In this document: in pieces, positions 1 to 14,395 of the stretch | How the letters are laid out: each line of letters starts with the position of its first letter | Numbering within the stretch: position 1 is the stretch's first letter | Origin: Vanilla planifolia | Taxonomy: Eukaryota > Streptophyta > Magnoliopsida > Asparagales > Orchidaceae | Assembly (NCBI GenBank): GCA_023846275.1 | Contig: JAIUJO010000162.1 | Location: forward strand, 1,001,651 to 1,065,650 | Direction: 5' to 3' | DNA length: 64,000 nucleotides | The notes under the pieces: generated by a model | What the model saw: the letters and a program-made list of their open reading frames with translations, nothing else | Database searches by the model: none | What the model was told of the DNA's origin: nothing | Position numbers and translations under genes: made by a program

Positions 1-3000
1 CAACTCATCTGGATAAGTCCAAATGAATTGAAATTTATTTTATGTTTTTTAAATAGTTTTTTTAAAGGGTTTCTGTAGACTTTTTAAGACATTTTAATCC
101 ATACATAATTTGAAGTTTGTGAATGTTACACTTAATCTTCTTCATTTCTTAAAATATAGTTTTTCTATATAATTTATATTATTTCTTTAGATGTTTTCTT
201 TAATTTGGTTATATTATTATGTTACCCCAAATCTTCTATTATATGACTTATTTATTTCCTTTACTTAATTTATTACATTGTTTCACTTTATTTATTTTTT
301 CTTTGATATAAACTTAACAAATATTAACATAATAATTTTTGTTATTTATGCCTATTTAATTTAGTAATTTTTAATAATTCCAAATGAGGTCAAATCGTGA
401 AAAAACAAAGATATTTTCCTCCTCTCAATGAGCTCCATCAAAATTAATATTAACTTATTTATTTCTAAATGTTATTTTGAAGGGCTATGTTAATACTTTT
501 GAGATATTTTGATTTGAATCCTATTTTGTAATAAATGATGTTATAGTCAACAACCTTATCATAATTGATTTGCTTATATTACTATAAAAGTATAATATTA
601 TACTAATTAAATTTATCAAATTTTTGTTTTATAATATATTTACTAAAAATTTAAAAAGTTATTTTTGTTACTATTTTTCTGAGTTATTTTCACAATTCAT
701 ATTAGTTTTACTCGAGGTCAAATTAAGACAACAAATATTATTAGACAATTCTCAATGAGCTATATCTAATTGTATATATATATGCTATTAAATATTTTAA
801 TTTTAATGATTTAATAAAATGTTTTTTAATTGAATATGGTATTATGTGAGTCTTAATCTCTTGTAATTGAACCTTTACTTCAGTTTCATTTGATTATATT
901 ACTTTACTTGAATTTATCTCTTTCTAGCTTTAATAAATATTTAGTAAATATTACTTTTTATAAATTGCTATTTTTTTATTCATATTTTTCTTTTAATTAG
1001 TAATTCCAAACAACATCCCATCAACATAAAACAAACATTATTAGCTCTATCTTAATAATCACTTTTTAATAAAATATTTATTTTTACATATACTATTTTA
1101 ATAAATTATTTTCTAGAGACTTTGCAAACTTCACATTACAGTTCAATTCAAACATGATGTGATGATCAAGGATAATTTACTTGATCCCCTCAGCATCTTT
1201 TTAATTCAACTTTCCCTTATATTCTTCTCTTTCCAGCAAAATTTGTTGTTAATTTTATTGTATTATTAGGTAACTCTTAATATTGTATCGAGTGACTTTT
1301 ACATGGCTTTCATTTTCTTATTTTAAGTTGATTCAATTCATTTTATTTAAAATTTATTAAATATTTTTTTATATTAAAGAAATAATTTATCATTATTCAT
1401 GCTTGTTTAATTGACTAATTCATAATAGTTTTGAATTAGGTTTGAACAAGGTCAAACAATTATCATCGGAACTCATCTCAATGAGCTATATAAAGTTAAA
1501 TATTTAATTTTATATTTTAAAATTTTTCATTTTCTTGGCCTTTCTGGTAGATTGTGATATCATTTTAGTCTTAATTTGAAAATAAAAGATTTTGAACTCA
1601 ATCTCCCTAGTTTCTACAAATGTAACTTTCAATTATAACTTTTCTCTTAAAACCTTTCATTATGTTAAAATAAATGTCCTCAAGGTCACCTATATAAAAG
1701 TTTGGTTTGGTTATGTTACATCACTTTATATTTTCCTATTACTACTTTAATAATTATTTAATTTATACTAAATTAATAATTTATTTTTAAATTTTCAATA
1801 ATTCCAAAATATGTCTGACTAAGGAAAATAAAATATTGTTGGACTCATCTAAACAATCTCTAATGAATTAAATTTTTATTTTTATATATTTTAAAATTTT
1901 AATTTATTTGGTTATTTCTATACATCATAATATATTATGATTCATACATGATTTTATAAATAGAGACGCTATTCTTTATCTCTTTAGTATCCTGGAGAAC
2001 AACTTTCTTATATAATGTGTAAAATCTTCAATTTGTTTTCATTTACTTATATCACTAAGTTACTCTAAATCTTAACACCTGTGACATTTACATCATCTTG
2101 ATTTGGGTATATTTAATTACTTCAATTAATGATATACTACTTTCGTTATAAATTTATTAAGTATAATAATAAAAATTACTATTATTCATCTTTATTTAAT
2201 CTAGTAAATTGAAAAAATTCCAAACAATGTTTGATCGATACAAAACATTCATTGTTTAAAACATCTCGATCATACTAAATAATTAAATATTAATTTTTTA
2301 TTTATTTTAAAATGTTTTATTTTTAATGTTTAGTTTAATTTTATGAAAAATTTTAATTTGTACTTAATTTAAATTAAAGAATTTTATATTCAATTTCTTA
2401 AGTTTCTTTGAATCTCACATTAGTACATAATTTATTACATTTCTTCAAATCTTTCTCTTTGATTTAGTTATATTATTATGAGACTATATTTCTTCTCTCA
2501 TGTACCCATTACATTACTTTATGTTTTCATATTACAATGCTTTAATTTATCTTCTTTCAAATCTAATACTTATCAAGTTAATGTTAATATAAGGATTTAT
2601 TATTATCTATGTTTATTTAATTTGGTACTTTACAATATATCCAAATGAGGTCCAATGTAGAACTAAAAAATATCAAGACTAACGATGACAGGCTTTACCA
2701 AAATAAATTATTTTTTTATGTTTTCAAAAATTTCTTTTTCTTAAATTTTGCCTTGTTGTTTGAGATATTTTAATTGGTGCCCAATTTGATGATCAATAGT
2801 GTTGCACTTGATCTTTTTAATAACTTGGAGTACGGCTTTCCTTAATAATTAAAGGCATTTCCTCAATGCTTTCTCTTTGGTATGATTATATTACTATATA
2901 ACTTAAATATTCTGTTATGTGATATTTATGTCCAAAAAAATTTTCTTTTTTCTGTACAAGTTATATCCAATTAATCCTTCATTTGTTTAATTTATAAATA

Positions 3001-3250
3001 TTTAATTTTTTAAAAGCTTTTTACTATTGAACACAAAATCACCTTTTATGTAAAATTACATCATTTGATTTGGTTGTATTATTTTAATTCAATTTAACTC
3101 ATTTAAGTTTCAATATATATGTACTTAATAATAAAATAATATTATATTATTATTTGTGTTTATTTAAGTTTGTTATTCACAGTAATTTTAATTATGGTAA
3201 TATGAAATATGACAAACAACATTAGACTCATCTTGATATGCTATATCAAA

Positions 3251-3304
3251 TAAAATATTTTTTTATATTTTAAAATATTTTTTTATATTTTAAAATATTT
3301 TATT
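3251..3304 (+). repeat. Perfect 20-bp tandem duplication plus partial third unit
   Basis: TAAAATATTTTTTTATATTT occurs twice in a row at 3251 and 3271, and its first ten bases follow again at 3291. It lies in the AT stretch after the B box. The identity of the two units contrasts with the heavy divergence around them and points to a recent slippage event. Confidence 0.85.
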
Positions 3305-6300
3305 TAATTATGGGTTTTGTATAGCTTCATAAGGCATTTTTGTCTCTTCTTAACTTGGCAATCAAGGATATTAAACTACACCTCCATGATGTCTTGGATT
3401 ACAACTTTCATAAATATGTTTCGTATTTCTTCAAATCTTTGACTTTGATTAGGTCATATTGTTATGAAACTCATAGTCTCCTCCCATGTATCCTTTACAT
3501 CACTTTGATTATACCTTATCACATTGCATCATTTTACGTTATTTGAAATTTGATGAATATTTAGTTATTTTAATCATTATATATTTTTACTGATTATGTT
3601 TATTTTCTTTAGAAGTTTGCATTTTTTCGATATGAGTTTTATGTGGATAAAAATAACATTATTGGACTCATCATTATGGCTTTAACTAATTAAATATTAT
3701 TTTTTATTTTTCAAATATTTTATCTTCTAATGATTTAGCACATTTTATTAGATATTTTATAGTTAATTTATTTGACAATCGAGGATGTTGCACCTTATAT
3801 TCTTAATTTCTTTAATTATTTGTCTTTGATTTATTTATATTACTATATATCTTTAAATCTTCGATTACGTGCCATTAAGATCACTTTGATTTGGTTACAT
3901 TATAACTTTCAAATTTATATAATTTTATATTTAATATATGTTGAACAAATATTAAAGTTATAATTTGTTATTATTCATTATCATTTAATTTTGTAATTCA
4001 AATTAATTCCAAATATTGTTGTTGGACTCTCCTCACTAAGCTTCAACCAATCAAATATTATTTTTATAATTTTAGGATTTATATTTTCTAAGGTTTTGGC
4101 ATGTCTTATGAGGTAATACAATTGGTACTTTATTTTACAAATGTGGATTTTACACTCGATTTCTTTGTAATCTTTAGCATCTCGAAATACAACTTTCCTA
4201 TGTAATGTTTCTCATCTCCTTAAATTTTTTACTTTGATTCAATTACATGAAAATGTAACCTAATTCTTCTCTGATATGACTTTTATATTATTTTGATTTA
4301 GATATATTACATAATTTCAATTTATTTCATATAAAGTTCAAGATATAATTATTTAGTAATAAAAGAATAATTTATAAATATCTACAACTATTTATTTTAA
4401 TAATTCATAGAAGTTCCAAACAAGGTTGTGTCAAGATAAAAAACCATTATTATACTGGACTCATGAGCATTATCTAATTAAATATTCATTTCTATACATT
4501 GAAATAATTTACTTTTTATTGTTTCGACATGCTTCACTATATATGCTTACTCATAAAGGATTTGATGATCGAGGATGTTCCCTCAATCTTGTTATTAACT
4601 TGGTATGCTATTTTTATGTTATATTTATCTCATTTCTTCCAATTTTCTCTTTCATTTTTTTATATTACCAAGCAATTATAAATCTCTTTCTTTGTGACCT
4701 TTATGTTTGATTTTTTTACGTGATATTGCTTCAATTTTTCTCATCTCAACTTCAATATATATTTATGTAATATTACAAAAATAATTTGTTTTTATTTATT
4801 CTTAACTCAATCTTTAATTTGCAATAATCCCAAATGAGGTTTGATCAAGACGAATCAAAAGTCAACAAACTGATCTCATACAGCTATATTTAATTTCTTT
4901 TACATTTTTAATTTTTTTTAAAAGCTTTTCATTCAAAGCTTTTCATAACTTTTAAGGGATTTTAAAATTCATGCATGATTTTAAAATCAAAGATGTTACA
5001 CTCCATAACCATAGTTACTTGGAGTGCATTTTTGCAAAATATTTATTTCAATTCTTCAAACTTTTTTTCTTAATTTTCTTATTTTATTAGGTAACTATAA
5101 ATCTTGAAACACAAGGCTTTAATATTATTTTATTTTTTTCTCGTATATTGTCTAAAGTTTCTCAATTTTGTTTTAATCTACCTTTATTTGTTATTAAAAT
5201 AATAACCAAATATTATTTATACATATTAATTTTATAATTAAGAATAATTTCTAGTGAGGTTGAATTAAAATAAAAAAGGTAGTTGGACGTGTCCTAGTGA
5301 GCAGAATCCTTTCAAATTTTATTTTGTATATTTTTATTTTTTTATTTTTTCTAGCTATATTAGGATTTTAAGTCATATCCTTTTTTATAAATGAGTAAGG
5401 TACTCTCAATCATCCTAATATAGTGAAATGCTACTTTCTTATAAACCTTTTTATTTCTTCAAAGCTTTCACATTGATTTGGTTATTTTTTTATATAGCTA
5501 AAAACATCTTTTCTTGTGACCTTTACTTTGTGTTGTTTAGGTTATATTTTATTGTTTCAATTTATCTTAGGTTTGCTTTAGTAAATATTAAGTTAATTTT
5601 AACATGAAAACTCGTCAATATTTATGCTTATTTACTTAGGTAAATTTTTTTATTACTAATCAAGGTGAAATTGAGATCAAATGAATGTCACAATCATCCC
5701 AACCAAATCTATCCAATTATTTATTTTTTAATATTTTTTTAAAATTAAATTTTATAATTTTTTATAATGTTTTGTGATGTATTTTAATTTGTACCAAATT
5801 TGATAATCAATGAGGTCACATTTGATCGTGTCATTATCTTGAAATGCAACCTCACCATAAAATTTATCTCATTTTTTAAATTTGCAAATTGATTTGTTTT
5901 TATTACTATGAAACTATGCCTCTCCTCCCATGTGATGTTTACAACATTTTAATTTTAATACATCGAACAATTATATAATTGTTATTTTTGCTTATTTAGT
6001 AGAACAATACAATATAACTCAAAATGATGTCTAATTATGATAAAAACTTCATTGAACTCCTCTATAGAAGCTTTATTTAATTAAATATTATATTTAATAT
6101 TTAAAAAATATTTTATTTTTTTATGACTATGAAATGATTTTCTTGATATTTCAGGCTATTACTAAGCATACTATCAATATTGCCACACTCAATCTCTTTA
6201 GTATCGTACAATAGAACTTTATAATATATTTTATCTTATTTCTCTAAAAGTATAGCTTTCATTTTTTTTATCACTTTGTTAAACTACAAATCTTCTTACT

Positions 6301-6364
6301 TGTGTCTATTACAATGTTATGATTTTGTAATATTACATTACTTAAATTAATCTAATTTCATCTT

Positions 6365-6368
<4 letters not shown>

Positions 6369-6412
<44 letters not shown>
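6369..6412. repeat. (AT)22 microsatellite
   Basis: A perfect AT run of about 44 bp between CTTCAAC and TATATCAAAATAAT. It has grown from the AATATATATTT stretch near monomer position 187-197, called site 1 here. Confidence 0.95.
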
Positions 6413-6417
<5 letters not shown>

Positions 6418-6695
6418 CAAAATAATAGTTTATTATTATTTATTCTTATTTACTTTGGTACTTTGTAGTAATTCCCAAAGACACACGATTGAGACCAAGT
6501 CATTATAGGACTCATTTTGAAGAGCTCTATCATAATAAATTTTTATTTTTAGGTCTTTCAATATTTTGTTTTTATTATTTGAATATTTGTTATGAGATAT
6601 TTTGATTCATAAATGATTTCATATTTAATGATTTTACACTCGGTCTCTTTACTCTCTTGGAACATACATTTTTTGCAAAGTTTAATAGATTATTT

Positions 6696-7045
6696 TAAAT
6701 GTTTTGTTTTTATTTGGTTATTTCATAAGAATACTTTAGTGCTCCTCTTGTGTGACTTTTATATTAATTTTATTTAGCTATATAACATTGTACCAATTTA
6801 CTTCATTTTTTAAAATTTTTTGCATTTATTTTATTATTTTACAATGATATTTTAATGCTCCTCTTAACTAATGTTTATATTGAATTGATTTTTTTATAAC
6901 ATTATATAAAATTTTCTCCTTATTTTAAAATCTTTTTCATTTATTTTGTTATTTCATGATGTTAATTTGATTTTCTACTTGAGTTACCTTTATATTGTAA
7001 TGGTTTGGTTACAAAACATTGCATCAATTTACGTCATTTCATATT
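6696..7045 (+). repeat. Tandem triplication of the inner monomer module, about 115 bp per unit
   Basis: Three successive versions of one module start at about 6696, 6811 and 6925. Each contains a TTTAAATGTTTTG-like start, a TTTATTTGGTTATTTCAT-like stretch, a GCTCCTCTT or CTACTTGAG region and a TTTATATTGAATTG-like stretch. The spacing of 114-115 bp equals the distance of about 116 bp between the two AATTTATCTCATTT motifs within a normal monomer. Unequal exchange between those motifs would add exactly such units. Confidence 0.78.
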
Positions 7046-9640
7046 TATTATCAATTTTACATAATATTAAAATAATAAATTGTTATTTTTTATGTGTATT
7101 TTGTTTGGTAATTTGAAATAATTCCATATGTGCTCTATCTTAAAAATTATTGTGATGACATTTTTTATGAAGATTTCAACCCATACCATATTTCATCATT
7201 TAGGATGTCACAATTGATGTCCATAGTATATCAAAAGGAAATTTTACATACAATTTATCTCAATTATTCAATTTATCATCTTTAATTTTGTTATATTGCT
7301 ATGAAATTCTTATTTTCCTCTTGTGTGGGCTTTACATCACTTTAAATTTGTTGTAGCATATAATTTCAATAATTTATATTTGAGCATTATTATCTATCTA
7401 TTAAAAAAATTAAAAATAATTAATTATTATTAATTCTTATTTATTTTTGTAATTTTTTTATTGCAAATTAGGTGAGATCAATATGAAAGAAATCTTTTTG
7501 AGCAATTCTTGAGAAGTTCTATCTAATTAAAAATTCATTTCTATAATTTTAAATATTTCATTTTTATGATTTTGAAACACTTAACTATGTTTTTTTTTTC
7601 ATACCTAATTTAATAATAAAAAATATTATACTTGATCATCTTAATGTCTTACGATCCAACAATCCTTTGTCATTTTTTTAATTTTTTCAAATCTTTCATT
7701 ATCATTTGTTTATATTAGTATGAATATCTAATTCTTTTATCACAATACGTTCACATCATTTCCATTGGCTACTATTATATAACTTAAATTTATCTTAATA
7801 ATGATTTAATATATGTTTATGTAATATTAAAAATACAATTTATTATTATTAATCCTTATTGATTTTGGTAATTCATAATAAATCTAAAAGTGGTTTGTTA
7901 CAAATGTGATTACATCCCTCTCAAAGAGGTCTATGAAACTTTATATTATTTTTTTAATTTATAATTATTTAATTTCTTTATTTTGGGCAAATTTTATGAG
8001 CCATTTTGATTTGTGGATTAATGATGCCACACTCGATCTCCTCTGTATCTTTGCATACAACTTTCTTTCATACTTTGATTCATTTGTTCAAATTTTTTCT
8101 CTTTAATTTAGTTAAACTATTATAAAACTGTAGTCTCCTCAAGTGTGCCCCTACATGGCTTTGGCTTGATTTTATTATATTTGATTAATTTATCTCATTT
8201 GAGCATCAATTTTATTTACTTAATGCTAAAATAACAATTTTCGATTATTTTTGCTTATTTATTAAGATAATTCATAGTTATTCTAGACGTGTCTATATAA
8301 AGATGACACAAATACCATTGGACAACTCTCAGCATGGTTTATCCAATTAAATCTTTATTTTAAAATTTTTTAAATATTTTATTATATGGTATTTCAGTAA
8401 ATTTTAGATGGAATTTTTATTTGTATTTGATTTGGTAAATAAGGATGCCATAACCAATCTTTATGTTATCCTAAAATTGAATATTTCCATAAATTTATCT
8501 AATTTCTTCAAATATTTTGCTTTGATTTTCCTATATAACAATGGAACTATAAATCTCCTCTGGCTTGCACAATACGTCATTTTTATCAAGTTAGTTAATA
8601 TGGTTTAATTTATCTCTTTTAAATTTTTAACATATATTTACTAAATTCAAAAATAATAATTTATTATTATTTATGCTTTTTTTACTTTCATAATAACTAG
8701 TTATTCCAAAAAATGATTAATTAAGATAAAACAATCATTATTGGATTCATCTCTATCAGATCTCTTTAATAAAATATTGTCTTTTACAAACTTAAATATT
8801 TTATTTTAATAGAGTTGGGCATACTTTATTAGTTACCACATTTGCACCTAAATTGAAGACCAAGTTATAGTCGATGCCCTTGGCAGTATGGATTGTAATT
8901 TTCTCATTACATCTAATTTCACCAAATGTTTTGTTTTGGTTTGTTTGTATTTGTATTCTTTATAACTATACCGATGTCTTATCTTTAAATATCTTTGATT
9001 AAGTTTTACTAAGTTGATTAAATTTATTATATTTTTTTTTATTTATTGGCTTAATATTAAAATAATTATTTTTTAATTATTTACAATTATTTTTTTGGAA
9101 ATTCATTACAATTCTAGATGAGAACTAATCAAGATCAAAATTTGTTGCTTGAATTTCCATAAAATGCTCCATCTAAAAATGGATTCGTTTTTGCATTTTC
9201 AAATATTTTGTTTTATCAGAATTTTGCATTCTTTACAGCATATTTTGATCAAAACTTAATTTGATGATCAAGAATGTTGCACTTGATCTATTTATTTTCT
9301 TCAAATGTTGTTTTTTGATAGAATTTACTTAGTTTTTTTTAGGTTTTTTTTCTTTTACTTCATTGTATTACTATATATCTCTAAATGTCCTCTTATGTGG
9401 CCACTAAATCACTTTTTTTGTTATATTATATTGCTTCAATTTATCGCATTTTCAAATTAATATATATTTACATATTATTAAAATAATATTTTATTATCAA
9501 TTATTTTGATTTATTATATTATTACATTCTTTAATCTCTCTCATTTCCTCATGAAAATCAATTTAATTAAAAAACATAATAATTTATTATTATTAATTTT
9601 TTTTATTTTCGTAATTCATATTAATTCCAAAAATTTTACG

Positions 9641-12600
9641 ATCAAGTTGGGACACATGATGATGGATTCAACTTTATAGGCGATATCTAATTAAATATTG
9701 ATTTTAGTTATTGCTATTATTTTTTTTCTATTGTTTACTGATCCTTTTAGAGTTATTTTTATTTATGAAAATTTTAATGATCAAGGATGTTACCCTCGAT
9801 CTCCCTAATGACTTTGAATACAATTTTTCCTTACAATTTGACTCATTTCTTCAATTCTTTAGGTTTGATTTGGCTATACCAATATGTCACTCTAAATCTT
9901 ATCTCATGCAAACATTACATTACACTCATTTCTTTATATTTTAATATTTTAATTTATCATATTTTAGCTTTAGTATATATTTTCCCAATATTCAAAATAA
10001 TAATTTATTTTTGTTTATGCTTACTTTGTAAGTCTTAGAAATCTAAAAGGAGGATTGATTAAGGAGAAACAAATATAGTGGTCAAGTGTCGATGAACTCT
10101 AAACAACTATATATTCACTTTTATATTTTATAATACATAATTTTCTTGTCTTGTCAAATGCCTCGAAAAACAATCCATTCATAGCCTGTGTGATGACTGA
10201 GAATGTTACATTTCAATTACTAAGAATCTTTAAATTCAAATATCTCATAAACTTTATGCAATTTTGCGATACTTTTTTAATTAAATTGTTTATATAATTA
10301 TACAACTCTTACTCTACTTTCATGTTCCATTAATAAACTTTGATTTAGTTGTAATACAATGATAAATTATTTTTCATTTTATTTTTAACTTACTTTTATT
10401 TAATAGTAAAAAATAATTCAATTTTATTAATGATCATCTAATTTGCCATTTTGTGATTATTAGAAATGACATCAAATTTAGAAAAAATAAAAGTTGTTGG
10501 ACTCATCTCGTAATGTTACTTTTTTGTTCAATTAAGCTCAATTCTTACAATTTTTATCTTTGATTTTCTCATTTTATTATTTAACACTAATTCTACTCGT
10601 GTGATGTTCATATTGTTGTGGCTAAGATATTTTACAATACTTCCATTTAGTTTATTTCAAAGTTGATATATATATTTAATTAATAGTAAAGTTTTTATTA
10701 GTAATTTTAATGTTTATTTATTCTTAAAATTTAGAGTAATTTTACACAAGGTCCAACTAAGATGAAGCAAACATCTTTGCTCCAATTTCAATGAGCTCCA
10801 TAAAATTAAATTTTATTTTTTAAAAAATATTTTCTTATTAACTTTTTGTCATGATTTTGAAGATGATTGATTTATACAAGATTTAAGGTTTGAGAGTATA
10901 ACACTTAATGTCTTCAGTACAATGTAATGCAAACTTTCGATACATATTATCACGTTTCTTCAAATTGTTTCTTTGACTTCGATCTACTACTATAAAATTG
11001 TAATTCTCATCTCTTGTGATCTTTACATCACTTTAATTTTTTTAAGTTACATAGCTTTAATTTATCTTCTATTTACTTTAATATAGATTTATTTAATAAT
11101 AAAAATTTTTTTTTTTAATTACTTAAGATTATTTTCTTATTTAATTTGAAGATTTTTTGTATTTTTCACACTTTATGGAATTTTTTATTCATACTAAGTT
11201 TAACAAAAATGCAAAAGTACAGTTAGTCTCATTGATATGTTAGAATGAACCTTTCCAATGTAACTTATATTATTTCTTCAATTGTTTTGCCAAGATTTGT
11301 TTATATTCATATGTGACTCTAAATTAGATATTTTATGGCCATTACATAGCTCAGACATAGTTATCATACATTACATTTTCTTTATCTATTTTCAACTTTA
11401 ATATATATTTTCTTAATATAAAAATTAAACTTTTTTGTTATTGCTGTTTATTTACATTCGTAATTCATTATTAATCCCTAAAAGTTTCATTTGAAAGGAA
11501 ACAAACATAATTGAACCCTACTCTTAAAGCTCTATGTAATTAAATGTTATTTGAAAACTTTTGAATATGTCATGTCCAGTCATTTCAGAGCATAGAAGAT
11601 GCTTTAATATTTATAATTCATTTGAGATCGAGAATGTTACTCTTTATCTCCCAAGTAAGTTAGAACAATATTTTCTATTTCAACTTATCTCATTCAATGT
11701 TATTATATTTTTTAATTAAAATTAAAAATAAATATATTATTTTTTCTTTTTATTTGATTTAATAATTTAAAGTTATTCCAAATGACGTCCAATCAAGGTA
11801 AATAAAATGCCTTTGGATATATCTTGACGTGCTTTATCAAACTAAATGTTAATCTTTTACATTTTATGAATATTTTTATATATTTTTGGTATGCATTATA
11901 ATATATTTTGATTCACACCTTATTTGACGGCTGATGATGCCATACTCACTCTTCCAAGTATTTTTGAGTGTAGCTTTCACGTACTATTTATCACGTTTAC
12001 TCAAATGTTTTGCTTTTATTGTGTTATATCACTACGCAACTCTAATTTTTGCTCTTATGTGACATACACATTTATTGGATTTTGTTATATTACATAATTT
12101 AAATTTATCTCCATTTGCTCTAATATATATTTACTAAATATAAAATTAGTAACTTGTTATTATTTATATTTAATTATTTTTTTTAATTCATAATAATTCC
12201 CAATAACATTTATTGAAGATGAAACAAACATTGTTTCTCTCATCTTATGAATGTCTATCTTATTCAATTATCTATTTTTGCTTTTAAAATATTTTATTTT
12301 CTAATCTTATATAATTTATCAAGCATTTGATTCTTAGATATTTGATGATGAAGATTATGACTCTATAGATTGTTGCTAATAAAAAATACCTAAGCTTTCT
12401 AGTAAAAATTTTGTCATTTCTTTAGGGGGTTTTTTATTTGGTTAATATGAAGCAATAATCCTTTTATCATTTGGCCTTCACATGGCTTTCATTTTATTAT
12501 ATTATAATACTTCAATTCATCTCAATTAAATTTTATTGCATATTCTATAAATATTTAACTGATTATTTTTATTATTTATCCATGCTTTATTTGCTAATTT

Positions 12601-14395
12601 ATAAAAATTGAAAATTAGCTTCAATAACGATGAAACAACATTCATAAGACTGAACTTTAGGCGCCCTAAAAAATTAAATATTCAATAATATAATTTTAAA
12701 AATTTATTACTAGAATTTTAGTACTCTTCATGAGATATTTGTTTTAATAAATTTCATAACTATTAATGTCACACTTGATCCCCTTAATGTCTTGGACTAC
12801 AACTTTGTCACAGAATTTCTCTTATTTGTTAATTTGTTTTTGATTAATTGGTTACATTACTATGTAACACCAATTTCTTCCCCTTTGAACTTTACATGTC
12901 TCTTATTTTGATATATTACATTATCTCAATTTATCACATTTTTATAGGTGAGCATTACATTTGCTTGGATTTAGATATATTGCATTCTTTGAATTATCTC
13001 TTTTTCGCTTTAATCTATTTCCACAAAATATTACTATAACAATTTATTATTTTTTTGTTTATTTACTTCAATAAATTTCTATAAGTCAAAAAATTGTTTT
13101 ATAGGGATGAAACAAATGTCTTTGGACTTATTTCGTTGATTTAATTAAGGCTAACAAATTATTTTTGTATCTTTAAATATTTTATTTCTATACATTTTGA
13201 ACACTTTATTTATCTTTTTCATTCATATCCAATTTGATGATAGAAAATTTAAAAATTGATCTTCCTTGTACCTTGGATTAAAAATTTTGTTCCCAATTTA
13301 TATTATTTTAACAAATGGTTTGTATTTCTTTTGTTTTATCACTAAGAAACTCTAATTCTCCACTGGGGTGAGCTTTATATTACTTAGATTAATTTATGGT
13401 ATATATAATAAATTAATGCCTTTCCAATTTAAAAAAAAAATTTAATAAAATTGTTATTAATTTTTTTTTTTATAAAACTTTGTAATTCTTTGAAATTCCA
13501 AATAAGGTCAACTCAAGACAAAACAAGCAGCGACTCAATTTGTCGTGCCCTACTATGTTAAATAGTCAGTTTTATACTTTTTAATTATTTTATTTTGTAG
13601 GGTTTTTGAATAATTCACAAGTAATTTTTTTTATACTTTATTTAATGATGAAAGATGTTCTTAACATCAAAAAAGTTAATTTTGCAACATAATTTATCTC
13701 TTTTTTTCAATTTTTTTCTTTAAATTGGTTACTTTACAAAATAAAAATATTTTTTTTGCATTACATTCACATAATTTATATTTTGTTATACTATATTGCT
13801 ATAGTTTATCACTTTTTAGCTTTTATATTTATTTTATTAACATTAAAATAATTCTTTATTCTAGTATTTGTTTGGGTAATATATTTTTTAACTCCGAACA
13901 ATGTCCAGTGGAAATTAAACAATCTTAGATGGACATATGTTGAGGAGCTCTATTCCATTAAACAATGAGCTTTTTAATTTAAAATGTTTTTATTTGTATT
14001 TGCTTTTATGATTAATGAATGATTTTCTTAGTCTCTTGGAATGATGTTTTTTCATCTTACATTACTTCAAAATTTTTACTTTAATTACGCTTTTTTACAC
14101 AAAACACTAATCGTGCGTGTGTGCAAGATTTACCTCACAGTGATTTGGTTAATTGCATTTATTCAATTTAATAGATTTTAGCCTTATTATATATTTCATT
14201 AATATTGAAATAATAATTAATTATTATTTTTTCTTTTTTATTATGTATTATTTGTACCATTTCTAAATAAGGTTTGATCAAGATGTGGCAAGTATAATTG
14301 GACTCATCTTGATGAGTACAAGTCATTTAAATATTCAATCATTACCTTTTCAAATATGTTATTTTGTAGGGTTTTCACATACTTTTTTTAAAAAA
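9641..14395 (+). repeat. Satellite block 1b, + orientation, between the two higher-order copies
   Basis: A boxes lie near 9784, 10201, 10897, 11204, 11632, 11932, 12348, 12765, 13243, 13650 and 14010. A truncated copy near 10,540 has a B box followed directly by inner-module sequence and lacks an A box. The 10897-11204 and 11632-11932 steps are about 300 bp, which reflects internal deletions. I could not match this 4.7 kb convincingly to any other part of the window. No gene or other element is visible. Confidence 0.85.

Larger units (their letters stand above)
1950..9600 (+). repeat. Higher-order repeat, copy 1
   Basis: Several monomers here resemble specific monomers at 14.4-19.95 kb more closely than their own neighbours. 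Matches in order include GTATAATAATAAAAA (2161) with GTATAATAATAACAA (14,559), and AATACTTATCAAGTTA (2565) with AATACTTTTGAAGTTA (14,956). Further matches are TCTCTTTACTCTCTT (6644) with TCTCTTTACTATCTT (17,749), and AGTTATTCTAGAC (8276) with AGTTATTGTAGAC (18,730). The last two are AAATTTTAGATGG (8399) with AAATTTTAAATGG (18,849), and GATAGAATTTACTTAG (9317) with GATAGAATTTAATTAG (19,733). The order is kept throughout. The offset falls from about 12.4 to 11.1 to 10.4 kb, which implies monomer gains or losses between the copies. Confidence 0.72.
1..9640 (+). repeat. Satellite block 1a, + orientation
   Basis: Tandem monomers with A boxes near 121, 536, 843, 1170, 1588, 1966, 2380, 2800, 3367, 3783, 4147, 4571, 4991, 5395, 5812, 6178, 6630, 7203, 7622, 8021, 8444, 8863 and 9272. 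Most steps are 400-425 bp. The 536 copy has lost most of its inner module. The 2800-3367 step contains a rearranged extra partial copy. The 6630-7203 step is long because of added inner modules. There is no gene; open frames such as the 94-codon one at 4426-4710 lie entirely in monomer sequence. The part from about 1.95 kb onward is the first copy of a higher-order duplication. Confidence 0.88.

Noticed and set aside
4426-4710. Open frame of 94 codons, the longest in the window, and similar ones at 9,787-10,038, 30,161-30,406, 39,519-39,794 and 44,712-44,969
   Set aside because: All lie within monomer sequence, follow the pyrimidine-rich strand, start at different points of the repeat, and encode low-complexity Leu/Ile/Tyr/Phe-rich peptides with no recognisable domain.
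9484-9640. A possible separate insert between two AT-rich stretches near 9.5-9.6 kb
   Set aside because: It reads as a local duplication of the monomer's TTATTATT spacer with TTTAATCTCTCTCATTTCC in between, all explainable from monomer sequence.
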